A stretch of 64,000 bases of DNA from Parasphingorhabdus sp. SCSIO 66989 (GTDB taxonomy: Bacteria > Pseudomonadota > Alphaproteobacteria > Sphingomonadales > Sphingomonadaceae): NCBI RefSeq assembly GCF_032852305.1, contig NZ_CP136594.1, forward strand, positions 558,001-622,000. The letters run 5' to 3'. The notes beneath the pieces were generated by a model. That model did not search any database and was not told the DNA's origin. It saw nothing but the letters and a program-made list of their open reading frames with translations. Position 1 is the stretch's first letter; every line of letters begins with the position of its first letter. Of this stretch, positions 45,755 through 55,523 are shown in pieces. The translations under genes and the position numbers were made by a program.

Positions 45755-46699
45755 ATGACAGGATTATTGAAGGAAAAATCTGTGGCCACACTCGGACTGA
45801 CCGGCGATCAGCAGCAAGCCGTCGAAGAATTCAAGCGCGATATTGTCGAGCCGTCGATGACCAAGCTGGTCATCCTCGATTTCTGGGCCGAATGGTGCGG
45901 TCCATGCAAAGCGCTGACGCCGGTGCTGGAAAAGGTGGCCGCGGATTATGCCGATAAAGGCGTGGTGCTGGCCAAGATCAATGTCGATGAAAACAAGTTT
46001 ATCGCCGGCCAGTTTCAGGTGCAGTCGATCCCGACGGTCTATGCGATTTTTCAGGGTCAGCCGGTCGCTAATCTGACCAATGCGCGCAGCGAGAGCCAGC
46101 TTAAAGGCGCGCTTGATGAACTGCTCTCCAAACTGCCGATACAGGCGGGCGGCGATGGCGAGGCAGGGCAGGATATAGCGCCACTGCTCGCAATGGGTGA
46201 GGAAGTTCTCGCCGGTGGCGATGCCAACCGCGCGGCGGGGATTTTCGGCCAGATTGTCGAGATGCAGCCGCAAAATGATGAGGCGGTCGGCGGTCTGGCG
46301 CGGGCGTTGCTGGCGGATAATCGCGTAACGGAGGCCAAGGCTATTCTTGAGGCTCTCCCCGAAGATCAGCGTGGAGGCGAGGCGGTTAAGCGGGCGCTGT
46401 CGGCGCTGGCGTTGGCCGAGGATGCCAATGCCGATCATGGTGACAGTGCCGCATTGGCGCAGCAGCTGGAGCGTGAGCCCGACAATCACGAAGTACGCCT
46501 CGATTATGCCAATGCTCTTTGGGGCGCGCAGGATCGCGATGGCGCGGTTGAGCAGCTTTTGACCATTATCCGCGCCGATAAGGACTGGAATGACGGCGCG
46601 GCGCGGCAGCGGCTGTTGCAGATTTTTGAGGCGGTGGGTTTGGAAGACCCCTGGGTTGCGGGCGCACGGCGCAAAATGTCCGCGGCGCTGTTCGGATGA
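45755..46699 (+). CDS. thioredoxin-TPR co-chaperone (YbbN/CnoX family)
   Basis: A 314-residue protein. A thioredoxin domain (~residues 15-125) retains both cysteines in FWAEWCGPCKALTP, and a C-terminal TPR-like half has repeated AAGIFGQIVEMQPQNDEAVG-type helices. CnoX-type proteins hold oxidised or unfolded substrates for GroEL/DnaK and can form mixed disulfides. The ATG at 45755 is taken. Its stop overlaps the next start by 4 nt (ATGA), so it is co-expressed with the Lon-domain protein. Confidence 0.9.
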   Translation: MTGLLKEKSVATLGLTGDQQQAVEEFKRDIVEPSMTKLVILDFWAEWCGPCKALTPVLEKVAADYADKGVVLAKINVDENKFIAGQFQVQSIPTVYAIFQGQPVANLTNARSESQLKGALDELLSKLPIQAGGDGEAGQDIAPLLAMGEEVLAGGDANRAAGIFGQIVEMQPQNDEAVGGLARALLADNRVTEAKAILEALPEDQRGGEAVKRALSALALAEDANADHGDSAALAQQLEREPDNHEVRLDYANALWGAQDRDGAVEQLLTIIRADKDWNDGAARQRLLQIFEAVGLEDPWVAGARRKMSAALFG

Positions 46700-47325
46700 C
46701 TCAGATGACGGCCCAGCGTATCACCATCTTTCCTCTGCCCGGCGTTATCCTGTTTCCCGGACTACAGTTGCCGCTGCATATGTTTGAGCCGCGCTATAAG
46801 GCGATGGTCAGCGATGCCATGGCGCGCGACCGGCAGATCGGCATGATCCAGCCGCGCGAGCCCGAGCAGGAGGGCCAGCCACCGGCTTTGTTCGATATGG
46901 GGTGTCTCGGTCGCATCGCCGATGTCGAGGCGCTGGACGATGGCCGCTATAATGTGCTGCTCGATGGCATTGCGCGCTTCCGACTGGTGCGCGAGCTGGA
47001 TGTCACCACGCCCTTCCGTCAGGTCGAGGGCGAGTTGATCGAAGAGGTCGAAGAAGCCCTGGCGGCTGCGGAACGCGCCGCGCTGGAGCAGGAAGCAAAG
47101 CGCTTTGCCAATGCCCAGGGCTATAGCGTCGACTGGGATTCGGTGGCGCGGCTCGATGATGTTTCCATGGTCAACGGTGTCGCTCAGATCGCCCCGTTTG
47201 ACAGCGCCGCGAAGCAGGCATTGCTTGAAGCAGAAACCTTGTCACAGCGGACCGAGTTGCTGATCCAGCTGATGCAGTTTTTCGGCCGGCGTGATCGCGA
47301 TGAGGACAGCGTGACGCTGCAATAA
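46696..47325 (+). CDS. Lon N-terminal (substrate-binding) domain protein
   Basis: A 209-residue stand-alone LON-domain protein: ITIFPLPGVILFPGLQLPLHMFEPRYKAMVSDAM, IGMIQPRE, GCLGRIADVEALDDGRYNVLLDGIARFRL. There are no ATPase or protease domains. The function of free LON domains is unclear; substrate recognition or quality control is assumed. Coupled to the thioredoxin-TPR gene by a 4-nt overlap, a common alphaproteobacterial pairing. Confidence 0.9.
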   Translation: MTQMTAQRITIFPLPGVILFPGLQLPLHMFEPRYKAMVSDAMARDRQIGMIQPREPEQEGQPPALFDMGCLGRIADVEALDDGRYNVLLDGIARFRLVRELDVTTPFRQVEGELIEEVEEALAAAERAALEQEAKRFANAQGYSVDWDSVARLDDVSMVNGVAQIAPFDSAAKQALLEAETLSQRTELLIQLMQFFGRRDRDEDSVTLQ

Positions 47326-47348
47326 GGTTTGCAGTATCGAGAATATGC

Positions 47349-47496
47349 GTCGGCCCCGCGCAGGCGGGACCAAGGCTTTTGGCTCACACTAAGCCACGAG
47401 ATCACAAAGAGATTGTGCGAACACGAGCCCTCTTTGCGCCTTTGCGTCTTTGCGTGATTATAAAAGAAGCCCTGGCCCCGCCTGCGCGGGGCCGAC
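47349..47496. repeat. nested GC-rich inverted-repeat unit, copy 1
   Basis: The outer arms (47349-47378 and 47467-47496) pair at 28 of 30 positions and contain the CCCCGC...GCGGGG core. Inside, near the right arm, lies a phased TTTGCGCCTTTGCGTCTTTGCGTGA stretch made of ~8-nt units, whose left partner is degenerate. The unit at 60674-60825 has the same plan. It fills the gap between the Lon-domain gene and the convergent MarC gene. Confidence 0.75.
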
Positions 47497-47511
47497 GAGG
47501 AAGTTTGAATC

Positions 47512-48135
47512 TTAACTGAAGAAACTGGCCTTCAGTCCATCAATCACAAATTGCGCTGCCAATGCGGCTAGGATCACACCGAGCAGTCGGGTAATCACCG
47601 TTTCCAGCCTTTGCCCCATCAGCTTGAGCAGCGGACCGGCGGCAAGCAGGGCGAGCAGGGTGACGATCAGCACCGACAATAGCGCGCCGCCGATCACCAG
47701 ATGCTGTTCGAGCGAGGAATATTCGTTGAACAACAGCATGATGGTGGCGATGGATCCGGGTCCGGCGATCATTGGCATTGCCATCGGGAACACCGAGACA
47801 TCTTCGACCTCTTGGTCGTCGACGATTTCCTGGGCGCGGTCCTCGCGGCGCTGGGTGCGTTTTTCAAACACCATTTCCAACGCGATGATAAACAGCATGA
47901 TGCCGCCGGCGATGCGGAAGCTGTCGAGGGTGATCCCCAACGCGCCGAGCAGATTATTGCCGAATATCGCGAAGATGGCGAGGATTGCAGCGGAGATGAT
48001 GATAGCGCGCACTGCCATATCGCGCCGCGCTTTGGCCGAAGCGCCGCCGGTCATGCTGGCATAGATCGGGGCGCAGCCGGGCGGATCGATCACCACGAAA
48101 AAGGTGACAAAGGCAGAGATAAACAGTTCGACCAT
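47512..48135 (-). CDS. MarC family integral membrane protein
   Basis: A 207-residue inner-membrane protein with about six hydrophobic segments. It is recognised by FVVIDPPGCAPIYASMTGGASAKARRDMAVRA and PMAMPMIAGPGSIATIM. MarC/UPF0056 proteins have no agreed function despite their name, and some are suspected amino-acid exporters. It follows folD by 8 nt on the same strand and is probably co-transcribed. Confidence 0.88.
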   Translation of the reverse strand: MVELFISAFVTFFVVIDPPGCAPIYASMTGGASAKARRDMAVRAIIISAAILAIFAIFGNNLLGALGITLDSFRIAGGIMLFIIALEMVFEKRTQRREDRAQEIVDDQEVEDVSVFPMAMPMIAGPGSIATIMLLFNEYSSLEQHLVIGGALLSVLIVTLLALLAAGPLLKLMGQRLETVITRLLGVILAALAAQFVIDGLKASFFS

Positions 48136-48143
48136 GGCGCGCC

Positions 48144-49064
48144 TTACAGGCCTTCAGGATCAGCTAGGCCAGCGCGGCGACAGGCGGCGACCAGCGTATT
48201 GCGCATCAGACAGGCAATGGTCATCGGACCGACACCGCCCGGCACCGGGGTGATCGCGGCGACATCGGCACGCAGCGCTTCATCGGTGGCAACGTCACCA
48301 ACCAGACGGCCTTTTTCCGCACCTTCGGCGGGCGGCAGGCGGTTAATCCCGACATCGATCACCACAGCGCCCGATTTCAGCCAGTCACCACGCACCATTT
48401 CCGCGCGGCCTACAGCGGCGACCACAATATCAGCACGGCGCACAACATCGGCAAGATTGCGGGTGCGACTATGCGCCAGGGTGACGGTGCAATTCTCGCG
48501 CAACAGCAACTGCGCCATCGGCTTGCCGACAATATTGGAGCGGCCCACCACCACGGCGTCCATGCCGCTCAAATCACCCAGCGCATGTTTGAGCAGCATA
48601 AGGCTGCCGAGCGGGGTGCAAGGCACCATCGCCTCTTCGCCAACGGCGAGCCGTCCGGCATTGACGACATGAAAGCCATCAACATCCTTGGCCGGATCAA
48701 TCGCGGCAATGACGGCTTTATCGTCCATATGGTCGGGTAGGGGCAGCTGCACCAATATGCCGTCCACTGCATCATCAGTGTTAAGCTGATCAATCAGCGT
48801 CAGCAGGTCATCCTGCGATACGTTGGTATCGAGGCGATGCTCGAAGCTTTCCATGCCCGCGGCAATGGTCGCCTTGTGCTTGGAGCGGACATAGACCTGG
48901 CTTGCCGGGTCTTCGCCAACCAGCACCACGGCCAGCCCCGGAGAGCGCCCGGCCGCCTGTTGAAACGCCGGAACCGCATCGGCTACGCGCTGGCGCAGCT
49001 CGGCGGCAAAGGCTTTGCCATCAATGATTTGCGGCGATTTTTTCGCCTGAGTTTGTGCTGTCAT
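48144..49064 (-). CDS. folD: bifunctional methylenetetrahydrofolate dehydrogenase/cyclohydrolase
   Basis: A 306-residue Fol[17 protein letters not shown] (catalytic Tyr and Lys), [44 protein letters not shown], and the C-terminal [16 protein letters not shown]. It interconverts 5,10-methylene-, methenyl- and 10-formyl-THF with NADP. Length and motifs are normal. Leads the folD-marC pair. Confidence 0.96.
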   Translation of the reverse strand: MTAQTQAKKSPQIIDGKAFAAELRQRVADAVPAFQQAAGRSPGLAVVLVGEDPASQVYVRSKHKATIAAGMESFEHRLDTNVSQDDLLTLIDQLNTDDAVDGILVQLPLPDHMDDKAVIAAIDPAKDVDGFHVVNAGRLAVGEEAMVPCTPLGSLMLLKHALGDLSGMDAVVVGRSNIVGKPMAQLLLRENCTVTLAHSRTRNLADVVRRADIVVAAVGRAEMVRGDWLKSGAVVIDVGINRLPPAEGAEKGRLVGDVATDEALRADVAAITPVPGGVGPMTIACLMRNTLVAACRRAGLADPEGL

Positions 49065-49132
49065 TGCCTGTCACCCTGAAGGACAGACCCGGATAGTATC
49101 GCGGACGGTCTGAAATCACCGCGCCTTTAGCA

Positions 49133-49420
49133 TCACATTGTCTGTGTGGCGACGGAAATCAGGACGCGTTGCAAAATATTCAGCCCGATGATCAGCACCA
49201 GCGGCGAAAAATCAATCGCGCCGGTATCCGGCATGATCTTGCGGATCGGGTTGAGGATCGGGTCAAGCAGCATATTCAGCGAGGAATAGATGGTCGAAAC
49301 CGCCTGATTGCTCATCGACACGACATTGAACATGATCAGCAGGCCGATGATAAACTGGACGATGATAATCATCACCAGCACGTTCATCAAAATCTGCACT
49401 ATTTCGATCAGAAGCAGCAT
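49133..49420 (-). CDS. YggT family membrane protein
   Basis: A 95-residue YggT protein with two hydrophobic helices (ILMNVLVMIIIVQFIIGLLIMF and PLVLIIGLNILQRVLISVA) around the family's LDPILNPIRKIMPDTGAIDFSPLV. Family proteins are linked to membrane/osmotic functions or cell division-associated clusters. The start at 49420 is chosen because the frame upstream (to 49561) is not conserved in character; GGAG lies 11 nt before it. The 341 bases from here to argB hold only a palindromic repeat. Confidence 0.87.
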   Translation of the reverse strand: MLLLIEIVQILMNVLVMIIIVQFIIGLLIMFNVVSMSNQAVSTIYSSLNMLLDPILNPIRKIMPDTGAIDFSPLVLIIGLNILQRVLISVATQTM

Positions 49421-49656
49421 GTGCGTATTTACTCCATTAAGGCGATTTCGCGCCGAACTACCGTTATGCGCCAGCCTCAGGTGTCTTGCCCTATTAATAC
49501 TCTTTAGACATGCATCCATTAAGGTGCAATATCGTTCCGCAGTTTTTTCGACCGGCGACATCAGTCTCCCTCCCCTTCACCTTCGGCTCCGCTGGAGATT
49601 ACGGGACGAGCTATCGTCTTGGCGGAGCGACAGTTGGGCAACTCTATATACTATCT

Positions 49657-49738
49657 CGTCATTGCGAGGAGCGTAGCGACGCGGCAATCCAGAGCAACGC
49701 AAGACGCCCTGGATTGCTTCGCTTTGCTCGCAATGACG
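49657..49738. repeat. palindromic intergenic repeat, copy 2
   Basis: An ~82-bp unit matching 31249-31331: same termini (CGTCATTGCGAGGAGCG ... GCTCGCAATGACG) and inner arms, differing mainly in the central few bases and two scattered positions. It lies in the 341-bp gap between the YggT and argB genes, in which I see no gene. One copy is inside the island and one outside. Confidence 0.85.
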
Positions 49739-49761
49739 ACGGAAAATGGGCTCGGATGGGG

Positions 49762-50667
49762 TTACCCCTCGCGTACCAGCGTGCCGACGCCCTGTTCGGT
49801 GAAGAATTCCAACAGCATGGCATGCGGCACACGCCCGTCGAGAATGACCGCGGCATCGACGCCATTTTCGACCGCGCGGGTGCAGGTTTCCAGCTTGGGG
49901 ATCATGCCGCCGCTGATGACGCCCTTATCGGTCAATCGCGCAATGGCTTCCAGATCAAGCTCGGGGATCAGTGTGCCTTCCGCATCCAGCACGCCGGGTA
50001 CATCGGTGAGCAGAAACAACCGTGCCGCATCCAGAGCAGCGGCAATCGCACCGGCCATGGTGTCGGCATTGATATTATAGGTCTGCCCGTCCTCACCGAT
50101 GCCGATGGGCGCAATCACTGGGATCATTCCGGCATTGCTCAGCGGTTCCAGGACATCGGGGTCGACGCGCTGTGGCTCGCCAACAAAGCCAAGATCAATA
50201 ATCCGCTCGATATTGCTCTCCGGGTCGCGCTTGGTGCGGCGCATCTTGCGGGCGCGGACGAAATTGCCGTCCTTGCCGCTAATCCCGATGGCACGGCCTC
50301 CGGCATCGCTGATCCAGCTGACCAGCTCTTTGTTGATTGCGCCGGAGAGGACCATTTCGGCAATTTCTGCTGTTGCCTTGTCGGTAACGCGCAGACCATC
50401 GACAAAGGTGCTTTCCACCCCGACTCGCGCCAGCATCGCGCCGATTTGCGGGCCACCACCATGGACCACGACCGGGTTGATGCCGACGGCTTTGAGCAGA
50501 ACCACATTCTCGGCAAAGGCCTTGGCCAGCGCTGGATCGCCCATGGCATGGCCGCCATATTTGACGACAAAGGTCTCGCCGGCATAGCGCTGCAAATAGG
50601 GAAGCGCCTCGGTCAGTGTCTCGGCCTTGGCGAGCAGGGCGGGGTCATGTTGAAAATTATGGGTCAT
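49762..50667 (-). CDS. argB: acetylglutamate kinase
   Basis: A 301-residue amino-acid kinase: [16 protein letters not shown] at the N-terminus, [27 protein letters not shown] and the C-terminal [10 protein letters not shown]. It phosphorylates N-acetyl-L-glutamate in arginine synthesis. An ATG at 50697 in frame would overlap further into the upstream gene. The start at 50667 already overlaps that gene's end by 11 nt and gives the normal length. Confidence 0.95.
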   Translation of the reverse strand: MTHNFQHDPALLAKAETLTEALPYLQRYAGETFVVKYGGHAMGDPALAKAFAENVVLLKAVGINPVVVHGGGPQIGAMLARVGVESTFVDGLRVTDKATAEIAEMVLSGAINKELVSWISDAGGRAIGISGKDGNFVRARKMRRTKRDPESNIERIIDLGFVGEPQRVDPDVLEPLSNAGMIPVIAPIGIGEDGQTYNINADTMAGAIAAALDAARLFLLTDVPGVLDAEGTLIPELDLEAIARLTDKGVISGGMIPKLETCTRAVENGVDAAVILDGRVPHAMLLEFFTEQGVGTLVREG

Positions 50668-51349
50668 GGCGGTCAATCCATCTGCCGAAACGGACAATAA
50701 AGACGATCAATACCGGCACCACAACCATGGCCAACACCACCTTGGCGATGGATTGGCCGATCAGCAGGTCCATAATCGGGAATTCACCATAAAAGGAGCC
50801 GGTAATAAAGATCACGGTATCCACCAATTGGGACAGCACTCCGGCGATCACGCCGCGCAAGGCAATCCATTGGCCGGTCGCAGCCGTAAGCTTGGAGAAG
50901 AGATAGACATTGAGGAACTGGCCGACGCCATAGGCGGCAATGCCGGCTAACCAGATACGCGGCGTTGCCAGCATGATGGTGTTAAACGCATCAAGTCTTG
51001 CCGGATCATTCTGCGCCGCCGGAAGCGCCAGCACGAACAGCGCCAGCAATATCGAGAAGACCAATGGTGCAAAGCCGAAGGCGACCAGCCGATTGGCTGC
51101 GGCCCGCCCATGCAGTTCTGCCACCGCGCTGGAGAGCATCACCAATATGATAAAGGCGAAAATACCCGCCTCCACTTCCAGCGGCCCAATCGCCACCTGT
51201 TTATTGGCGAGAACCCCTGCAATGCACACCATACCGCCATAAAAGACCGAAAAGGCAAAAAGCGAGCGCGGGATGCCGCTTTGCTGTTCTGTCTCCGTCT
51301 GACTGTCAGGAGATGTGGTAGGCGCTTCTATGGTTGCATGGTCATTCAT
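50657..51349 (-). CDS. VUT family (YhhQ-like) queuosine-precursor transporter
   Basis: A 230-residue membrane protein with about six hydrophobic segments after a polar 28-residue N-tail. The motif [24 protein letters not shown] identifies the VUT/DUF165 family, whose E. coli member YhhQ imports queuine precursors. Its end overlaps argB, so the two share a transcript although functionally unrelated. Confidence 0.85.
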   Translation of the reverse strand: MNDHATIEAPTTSPDSQTETEQQSGIPRSLFAFSVFYGGMVCIAGVLANKQVAIGPLEVEAGIFAFIILVMLSSAVAELHGRAAANRLVAFGFAPLVFSILLALFVLALPAAQNDPARLDAFNTIMLATPRIWLAGIAAYGVGQFLNVYLFSKLTAATGQWIALRGVIAGVLSQLVDTVIFITGSFYGEFPIMDLLIGQSIAKVVLAMVVVPVLIVFIVRFGRWIDRHDP

Positions 51350-51538
51350 GACAGCGCGTTATCGGCTTTTTCGCGCTTGGGGAAGGGGTTAGTCGCTATC
51401 GTGCCATGCCGCGCTTTGACCCGTAACCGAGGTAAAAGCTGGTTTTCGCTGCGAATTAACCAGGGCAGGTGCTTCCCACCGCGCCGCTTTGCCGCTAACG
51501 CTAAGCCCCGGGCGCATCTGCCAAGGGGATAATCACGC

Positions 51539-52777
51539 ATGACAGGACCATTGCTCTCGCTGGCCGGGATGGCCCTGATTTTGAGCATTGCGCTGCTGCT
51601 ATCGAGCAATCGCCGCTTTATCCGGTTGCGCGTGGTGGGCGCCGCCTTTGCGCTTCAGGCCAGTATTGCGTTGCTGGTCCTTTATGTCCCCATTGGTAAG
51701 AGCATCATCCAAGGGATGGCCGATGGCGTGTCGCAGCTTTTGGGCTATGCATCAGAAGGCACAAAGCTGATTTTCGGTCCACTGGCATCACCAGAATTGG
51801 GTGGGACCAGCTTTGCCATTTCAGCCCTGCCAGTCATCATCTTTTTCTCGGCTTTGGTGTCGATCCTCTATTATCTCAAGATCATGCAGTTCGTCATCAA
51901 ATGGGTGGGCGGCGCGATTGAGAAGGTCACCGGCATTTCCAAGGTCGAATCGCTATGCGCGGCGGCGAATATCTTTGTCGGCCAGTCGGAATCTCCATTG
52001 GTCATCCGTCCCTATCTGGCGGCACTCACCCCGGCCCAGCTATTCACGGTGATGAGCGTCGGCATGGCCGGCGTCGCCGGTACAATATTGGCCGCTTATG
52101 CCTCGCTAGGCATTCGTATCGATTATCTGCTTGCCGCCGCCTTTATGTCGGCCCCTGGCGGCATCGTGATGGCCAAGATTATCATGCCCGACGATCCCAA
52201 AGACCTCGAAGACGCGCCGCCTTTGGCGCTGGATGTCGATTATGAGGAAGAAAAGCCGGTCAATATCATCATGGCCGCCAGCATGGGCGCGCAAACCGGG
52301 GTCAAGCTGGCGGTTGCGGTAGGTGCCATGGTTCTGGTGTTTGTCGCGCTGGTGGCGCTCGCCAACGGCATATTGGGAGGCATAGGCGGCTGGTTCGGCT
52401 ATCCTGATCTCAGCTTTCAGCAGATTGTCGGCTATGTGTTTGCGCCGATCATGTATTTGCTCGGCGTGCCTTGGGATGAAGCGCTGACCGCAGGCGGACT
52501 GTTCGGCACCAAAGTGATCGTCAATGAATTTGTCGCTTTTGATATTCTGGGTCGCACCCAGAGCGAGCTATCGGAGCTCACTGTTGCCATTGTCACATTC
52601 TCGCTATGCGGTTTTGCTAATCTCCTATCTATTGCGATTCAGATGGCGGTCACTGGCGGACTGGCGCCTACGCAACGCCCCATGATCGCCCGGCTTGGAC
52701 TCAAGGCGATGGCCGCCGGATCACTCGCGAATCTGATGAGCGCCGCGCTGGCTGGACTGTTTCTGTCCCTGGGTTAG
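51539..52777 (+). CDS. nupC: concentrative nucleoside transporter (NupC/CNT)
   Basis: A 412-residue CNT-family symporter: LPVIIFFSALVSILYYLKIMQFVIKWVGGAIEK, GISKVESLCAAANIFVGQSESPLVIRPYL, and FGTKVIVNEFVAF (nucleoside- and cation-binding). About ten hydrophobic segments. It imports nucleosides with H+ or Na+. Stand-alone gene, divergent from the VUT gene. Confidence 0.93.
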   Translation: MTGPLLSLAGMALILSIALLLSSNRRFIRLRVVGAAFALQASIALLVLYVPIGKSIIQGMADGVSQLLGYASEGTKLIFGPLASPELGGTSFAISALPVIIFFSALVSILYYLKIMQFVIKWVGGAIEKVTGISKVESLCAAANIFVGQSESPLVIRPYLAALTPAQLFTVMSVGMAGVAGTILAAYASLGIRIDYLLAAAFMSAPGGIVMAKIIMPDDPKDLEDAPPLALDVDYEEEKPVNIIMAASMGAQTGVKLAVAVGAMVLVFVALVALANGILGGIGGWFGYPDLSFQQIVGYVFAPIMYLLGVPWDEALTAGGLFGTKVIVNEFVAFDILGRTQSELSELTVAIVTFSLCGFANLLSIAIQMAVTGGLAPTQRPMIARLGLKAMAAGSLANLMSAALAGLFLSLG

Positions 52778-52790
52778 GCGCAGGGGTTAC

Positions 52791-53420
52791 TTACTGGCTT
52801 GGAATCGCCCGGTTGAGATCGGCACCATGTGAGACGGCGACGCGCTGCACATTTCGCCATGTAGAGCTGACCTCGTCACGCGCGATTGCGATTTCGCGGT
52901 CAACCCGCTCATAAGCCTCGCTATGGCTGTCCAGCGGGTTCTTGCTGCAATCAAGGGCTTCGCAGATGATGCCGCCAATGATCACGCTGCTTGGGTCCTT
53001 ATTGTCCAGCGCCTTTAGCGCTTCTTCGGCTTTTACTCTGCGCTCCCAGGCGAAGATATGGTCGAGAAAGGCGACCCGAAAATCCGAAGGGGTGTTATTG
53101 AGGCTGATGGCGCGCATGCGGTTGACGCGGTTGCGGTCGATCGCGCCGGTCTGGCCAATGCGATCATCCTGCATCAGCACATCTTCAATTGCGGGACCAT
53201 AGTTAGGGGGCGGTGGTTCAACCGGCGCATAGGGTTGTCGCGGCACTACGGCATATCTTTGCCCCTGATTATTCTGCGGGCCAACCCGGGCAGGGCCATA
53301 ACCCTGATTGGGGGCATATTGTGCGTTTTGCGGATATTGCTGTTGCTGATTATCATTGTCCGAGCATGCTGAAAGCAAAAGCAGTGCCGCAGCAGAACCA
53401 AAAACCAGTTGAGAATCCAT
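52791..53420 (-). CDS. hypothetical lipoprotein
   Basis: A 209-residue protein with a lipoprotein signal, MDSQLVFGSAAALLLLSACSD (lipobox LSAC, Cys ~19). A Gln/Pro/Asn-rich linker follows to about residue 75, then a helical domain (RVNRMRAISLNNTPSDFRVAFLDHIFAWERRVKAEEALKAL) ending near the C-terminus with two more Cys. No family recognised. Convergent with nupC. Confidence 0.75.
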   Translation of the reverse strand: MDSQLVFGSAAALLLLSACSDNDNQQQQYPQNAQYAPNQGYGPARVGPQNNQGQRYAVVPRQPYAPVEPPPPNYGPAIEDVLMQDDRIGQTGAIDRNRVNRMRAISLNNTPSDFRVAFLDHIFAWERRVKAEEALKALDNKDPSSVIIGGIICEALDCSKNPLDSHSEAYERVDREIAIARDEVSSTWRNVQRVAVSHGADLNRAIPSQ

Positions 53421-53510
53421 AATGCGCCCCACATACATTTTTACAAAGTAATACAGGTGCAAAATGCGCGGATGTCAATGGGCCAGGTGCCGCAAAGGCT
53501 GCGCTAACGC

Positions 53511-54122
53511 CTATCGACGCTCCAGATCGAGCGCACCGGTAATCATGCCCCATATCTGATGGCTGAGCTGCGCCGGCTCTGGCCGCGGTGTCATCCCCAT
53601 GGCGTGAATGATCGCGCTGTGCATTCCGCCAACAATGGTGGCACCGGCAATGGCAGGGTCGATATGCCTGCCGATATCGCCGCGCTTGATACCTGATGCG
53701 ACATTGCGTGCCGCCATCTCGACCATCTCTTCATGGCGAGCTGCTTCAATCGCGGCAACTTGGCTGGTGTGCACCATACGACCGAGGATTATTGGCGCCA
53801 TCGGATCGGTATAGAGAAACTCGACAGCAGCACTCAGCCGATCCCGCTCACGCACTGCCCAGGTGATATCGGGGTCAATATACCGGTTCACCACCGCATT
53901 ATAGCGATCATAAAAGGCATGGATGATCGCGCCCAGCATGCCCGATTTGGAACCGAAATAATGATAAGCGAGGCCGACCGAAACACCTGCTTCGCTGGCG
54001 ACCTGACTCATTTCCAGCTCGCCATCGCCCTCGCGCAATAGCCGCTCAGCCGCAGCCAATATCCGCGCCGCCTTGAGCACTTTGCGATCCGGTTTCTCTT
54101 TGGTTTTTGTGCTCTCAGCCAT
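53511..54122 (-). CDS. TetR family transcriptional regulator
   Basis: A 203-residue regulator with a basic tail, then RILAAAERLLREGDGELEMSQVASEAGVSVGLAYHYFGSKSGM (helix-turn-helix), and a helical effector domain with GGMHSAIIHAMGM. Start at 54122, with GGTGA upstream; 54158 would lie next to the palindrome. It is divergent from the PhyH oxygenase, and a perfect 40-bp palindrome occupies the gap, so it very probably controls both genes. Confidence 0.9.
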   Translation of the reverse strand: MAESTKTKEKPDRKVLKAARILAAAERLLREGDGELEMSQVASEAGVSVGLAYHYFGSKSGMLGAIIHAFYDRYNAVVNRYIDPDITWAVRERDRLSAAVEFLYTDPMAPIILGRMVHTSQVAAIEAARHEEMVEMAARNVASGIKRGDIGRHIDPAIAGATIVGGMHSAIIHAMGMTPRPEPAQLSHQIWGMITGALDLERR

Positions 54123-54158
54123 CGCTTCACCCTTGGCAAAATTATCAGCCTCTAACAC

Positions 54159-54198
54159 TAATCATTTTTTGAATTGAATTCAATTCAAAAAATGATTA
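54159..54198. promoter_or_regulatory. 40-bp perfect palindrome, probable TetR operator
   Basis: A perfect dyad centred at 54178/54179 with core GAATTGAATTCAATTC, flanked by T6 and A6 runs and ending TAATCA...TGATTA. It lies 36 bp before the TetR start and 34 bp before the oxygenase start, so it would overlap both promoters. The inner TTGAATTGAATTCAATTCAA alone is long enough for a TetR dimer; the outer arms could take a second dimer. Confidence 0.75.
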
Positions 54199-54232
54199 TC
54201 CCATTTCCAGAATTGATTCGTGGAGAGATGCA

Positions 54233-55123
54233 ATGAATTTCGAACCCAAGATCGCCCCCGCACCCGCCTCAGAAGACCTTAGCCGTTATCTCAATGGGCG
54301 CAGCTTTGAGGAATGTTGGCAGCAGTTTCAGGATGAGGGCTATATCATCTTTGAAAATGCCCTTTCGCCGGAAGAAGTGGAAGAACAACGCGCAGCACTG
54401 GAACCCTGGATCGGTGCCGATGTTCGCGGGCGCAACACTTTTGAGGGTGAGAAATCGAACCGCGTTTACGCGATGCTCGCTAAAGACCCGGTCTTTGCCG
54501 ATCTCATTAGCCATCCGCTACAACTGGCTTTTGGTGATCGTGAGCTGGGTGAGACCATGCTGCTTTATGCATGCCTCGCGATCAACCTGCTGCCCGGCGA
54601 GACGCCACAGCCTTGGCATTTTGATGACAGCCATTGCCAACTGCCGCGACCACGTCCACCCTTGAGCATGTCGACCTTCTGGTCGATCAGCGACACAACC
54701 GAGGAGAATGGCGCGACCGAGATTATCCCCGGCAGCCACAAATGGGGCAATGAACAGCCCGAAGGCGCCAACACTGCTGAGGATTTTGTCACCGGCACCT
54801 ATGATGAGACCAAAGAAGAGCGCGGCAATAGCGCGCAGGCGATCAAGGCCACTATGCCCGCCGGCTCACTGATGATTGCCAAAGGCACCTTATGGCATCG
54901 CGGCGGCGCCAATGTGAGCGATGCGCCGCGCCTGATCGTCACCCCGCAATTCTGCACCGGCTGGTGCCGCCCGCTGGAGCAGCAGTTGCTGGCGGTGCCG
55001 AAAGAGATGGTAGCACAATATCCGCAACGCGTGCGCGATCTGCTCGGCTATAGTATCCACAAGCCATTTATGGGCTATGTCGATGGCATGCACCCGGAGA
55101 AGGTACTGGAAGCGCAGAAATAG
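54233..55123 (+). CDS. phytanoyl-CoA dioxygenase (PhyH) family oxygenase
   Basis: A 296-residue Fe(II)/2-oxoglutarate oxygenase: iron-binding HxD in PWHFDDSHCQLP (~residue 125), FWSISDTTEENGATEIIPGSHKWG, and the distal His in GTLWHRGGANVSDAPRLIVTPQF with the 2-oxoglutarate Arg. It hydroxylates an acyl or terpenoid-like substrate; which one is unknown. Controlled through the 40-bp palindrome by the adjacent TetR protein. A small membrane protein gene follows 5 nt later. Confidence 0.88.
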   Translation: MNFEPKIAPAPASEDLSRYLNGRSFEECWQQFQDEGYIIFENALSPEEVEEQRAALEPWIGADVRGRNTFEGEKSNRVYAMLAKDPVFADLISHPLQLAFGDRELGETMLLYACLAINLLPGETPQPWHFDDSHCQLPRPRPPLSMSTFWSISDTTEENGATEIIPGSHKWGNEQPEGANTAEDFVTGTYDETKEERGNSAQAIKATMPAGSLMIAKGTLWHRGGANVSDAPRLIVTPQFCTGWCRPLEQQLLAVPKEMVAQYPQRVRDLLGYSIHKPFMGYVDGMHPEKVLEAQK

Positions 55124-55128
55124 TAGCC

Positions 55129-55518
55129 ATGCGCAGGGTTGTGACCGCAGCCACGCTCTATACCCTGACGGTCTTCGCCATCGGCTTTCTCCTTGGCGTA
55201 TTGCGGATGCTGGTGCTTGTCCCGGCAATGGGCGAAATGGGTGCAGTGCTGCTAGAACTGCCTGTTATACTGGCAGCGAGCGCGTTTTTCGCGCGGCTCT
55301 ATGTCAACCGCTATCAATTGCGGCGTGTCACCGAGCGGCTGATCACGGGAGCGCTGGCTTTTGGCCTGTTGATGCTGCTGGAGATCATCCTCACATTTCT
55401 CAACGGCGGATCGCTGGCCAGCTGGATGGAAAAGCTGATGACCGCGCATGGCGCAGTCGGGCTGGCCGGGCAGTTGGTTTTCGCATTGTTGCCGACGGTG
55501 TTCCGGCCACACGCATAA
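55129..55518 (+). CDS. small four-helix membrane protein
   Basis: A 129-residue protein with about four hydrophobic segments (TLTVFAIGFLLGVLRMLVLV, LPVILAASAFFARLYV, LITGALAFGLLMLLEIIL, LAGQLVFALLPTVF). No function assigned. It follows the PhyH gene almost immediately, so it shares its promoter and TetR control, and converges on mutS. Confidence 0.75.
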   Translation: MRRVVTAATLYTLTVFAIGFLLGVLRMLVLVPAMGEMGAVLLELPVILAASAFFARLYVNRYQLRRVTERLITGALAFGLLMLLEIILTFLNGGSLASWMEKLMTAHGAVGLAGQLVFALLPTVFRPHA

Positions 55519-55523
55519 TAGTC

